Assembly (NCBI GenBank): GCA_017536625.1
Contig: JAFXGY010000051.1
Span: 1 to 42,251, forward strand
Origin: Oscillospiraceae bacterium
GTDB taxonomy: Bacteria > Bacillota > Clostridia > Oscillospirales > Ruminococcaceae
Direction of reading: 5' to 3'
Length of the DNA: 42,251 nucleotides
Part shown: piece after piece, positions 41,744 through 42,251 of the stretch
Layout: each line of letters begins with the position of its first letter
Numbering within the stretch: the first letter of the stretch is position 1
The notes under the pieces: model-generated
Database searches by the model: none
What the model was told of the DNA's origin: nothing
Seen by the model: only the letters and a program-made list of their open reading frames with translations
Made by a program: the position numbers and the translations under genes

Positions 41744-41822
41744 AATCATATCTTCCGATCTTAAAAATCATGCGAAGAAAGGGAGAAAGAAATTTTGGGC
41801 TGTTCATAACGACTATCTTCAT
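41742..41822 (-). CDS. spoVM: stage V sporulation protein M (26 residues)
   Basis: This gene is too short for usual ORF callers. On the - strand, GGAGGTG (complement of 41828-41834) lies 5 bases before ATG (41820-41822), and the frame stops with TAA at 41742. The 26-residue peptide begins MKIVVMNSPKFLSPFLR and ends MIFKIGRYD. B. subtilis SpoVM is also 26 residues with the core KLPKFLGG and a basic amphipathic helix; the matching SPKFLSPFLR core, length and ending support the call. SpoVM marks the curved outer forespore membrane and anchors SpoIVA to begin coat and cortex assembly. It sits downstream of the kinase/rsgA region, as in many Firmicutes. It implies that the host can, or recently could, make endospores. 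Confidence 0.85.
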   Translation of the reverse strand: MKIVVMNSPKFLSPFLRMIFKIGRYD

Positions 41823-41835
41823 AAAAACACCTCCG

Positions 41836-41982
41836 TCAGCGAACTTTGCAGAAAAGGCTGAAAATCAGAAAAACTATCAGAAAAATGATAATGAACGGCA
41901 AAAAACGAATGAAAAGCCCCATGAAAAATCCCGCCGCGAAGAATAAAACCGGAACCTCGGCACCGCATTTTTGCCGCTTCAT
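41836..41982 (-). CDS. 48-residue hydrophobic protein immediately upstream of spoVM
   Basis: On the - strand, GGAAGGGTGA (41990-41999) lies 7 bases before the ATG at 41980-41982; a longer frame starting further upstream lacks a ribosome site. The peptide MKRQKCGAEVPVLFFAAGFF then has a very hydrophobic helix (LPFIIIFLIVFLIFSLF) and ends CKVR. It is probably a single-helix or hairpin membrane protein. Its TGA ends just before the spoVM ribosome site, so the two are likely one transcript and may act together. I recognise no family. Confidence 0.6.
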   Translation of the reverse strand: MKRQKCGAEVPVLFFAAGFFMGLFIRFLPFIIIFLIVFLIFSLFCKVR

Positions 41983-42112
41983 AAAAAAATCACCCTTCCG
42001 AAGTTTTGTATGATATCTTATGAAAAAAGCGGATTTTTTGTTACAGAAAGCGCATTTTTTCGTTTTCCGGAACATATTTTAAAGCAGAATAAATTATTGT
42101 TTATTGCCAAAA
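41983..42112. other. intergenic stretch with no supported gene
   Basis: The bases upstream of the 48-residue gene are AT-rich. The + strand frame 41971-42192 has no ribosome site and crosses the repeats, so it was not called. A CATACAAA sequence on the - strand (complement of 42005-42012) resembles a sigma-E -10 element, but no -35 is seen and it lies too close to the ribosome site. Confidence 0.5.
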
Positions 42113-42169
42113 CCTCCCTTGTCAAAGGGAGGGGGACCATCGCCATTTTGGCGATGGTGGAGGGATTCA
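42113..42169 (+). repeat. short interspersed repeat, copy 2 (CTCCCTTGTCAAAGGGAG type)
   Basis: CCTCCCTT-GTCA-AAGGGAGG (42113-42132) is followed by CCATCGCCA-TTT-TGGCGATGG (42137-42157) and GGAGGGATTCAT. Compared with the copy at 23514-23558 the outer CCCTTGTCAAAGGG and GGGATTCAT parts match, and the inner stem differs. Confidence 0.8.
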
Positions 42170-42195
42170 TTATAAAAAACACATATAATTAAAGA

Positions 42196-42251
42196 AAGAA
42201 TCCCCCAGTCTTTTTTAACCGCAAGCGGTTAAAAAATCCAGCCCCCTTTAA
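42196..42251 (+). repeat. palindromic repeat at the right end (TTTTTTAACCGC)
   Basis: TTTTTTAACCGC (42211-42222), AA and GCGGTTAAAAAA (42225-42236) form a perfect 12-bp stem, flanked by AATCCCCCAGTC on the left and CCAGCCCCCTTT on the right. It may be part of the same mobile repeat cluster as 42113-42169; the window ends within it. Confidence 0.7.

Noticed and set aside
42005-42012. CATACAAA on the - strand as a sigma-E -10 element for the spoVM unit
   Set aside because: No -35 at the right distance, and the start site would fall on the ribosome site of the 48-residue gene.
41971-42192. 73-residue + strand frame at the right end
   Set aside because: It has no ribosome site, overlaps the minus-strand gene and runs through the inverted repeats.

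Overview
The window reads as a chromosomal segment of a Gram-positive, endospore-forming member of the Clostridia, most plausibly an uncultured Oscillospiraceae-type gut anaerobe. The reasons are: strong GGAGG-type ribosome sites with several TTG starts; many small SpII lipoproteins; proteins with dockerin and cohesin modules; a Firmicute housekeeping order (priA-def-fmt-yugP-rsmB-rlmN-PP2C phosphatase-PASTA kinase-rsgA); and a 26-codon gene that reads as spoVM. The assignment is inference; no rRNA is present. No tRNA, CRISPR array, prophage or insertion sequence was seen. Nearly all genes lie on the + strand, and long antisense ORFs are shadows caused by codon bias.

Region A (1-10102) is an accessory block of closely spaced genes: the tail of a TPM-domain membrane protein, a lipoprotein, two tandem metallophosphoesterase paralogues without signal peptides, a soluble protein with a C-terminal domain that reappears later on a lipoprotein, an SPFH protein with four zinc ribbons (YdjI-like), a 95-residue zinc-ribbon protein derived from its tail, further lipoproteins, and a DUF4428-type zinc-ribbon protein. 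It ends at a hairpin terminator near 10118-10149.

Region B (10216-21371) continues the theme in an apparent 11-gene operon: the lipoprotein form of the shared domain, TelA-like and XpaC-like proteins, a membrane-spanning protein with PTEPET and CxxC repeats, an MscS channel, a second shorter SPFH-like/zinc-ribbon protein, a putative lipoprotein, a transglutaminase-like lipoprotein, a CinA-type amidohydrolase, another lipoprotein, and a secreted dockerin protein. Together A and B look like an envelope-stress or membrane-surveillance locus built from TPM, SPFH, zinc-ribbon, TelA/XpaC and MscS parts with many paired paralogues. This is the best candidate here for an undescribed system.

Region C (21464-36419) is mostly core housekeeping: a divergent type IIA topoisomerase B subunit without a partner, priA, def, fmt, a YugP-type metallopeptidase whose middle has different codon use, rsmB and rlmN. 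Then a clear promoter starts a unit of a 61-aa protein, a PP2C phosphatase, a PASTA Ser/Thr kinase, rsgA and a MATE transporter, with inorganic pyrophosphatase and a terminator after it.

Region D (36443-42251) holds one 1730-residue secreted protein with its own promoter (M23 peptidase, many InlB/Flg_new-type repeats, three AESVT-type modules, a cohesin-like module and a dockerin). A bidirectional terminator follows, then a minus-strand pair (a 48-aa hydrophobic protein and spoVM) and a cluster of short inverted repeats that also occurs once before priA.
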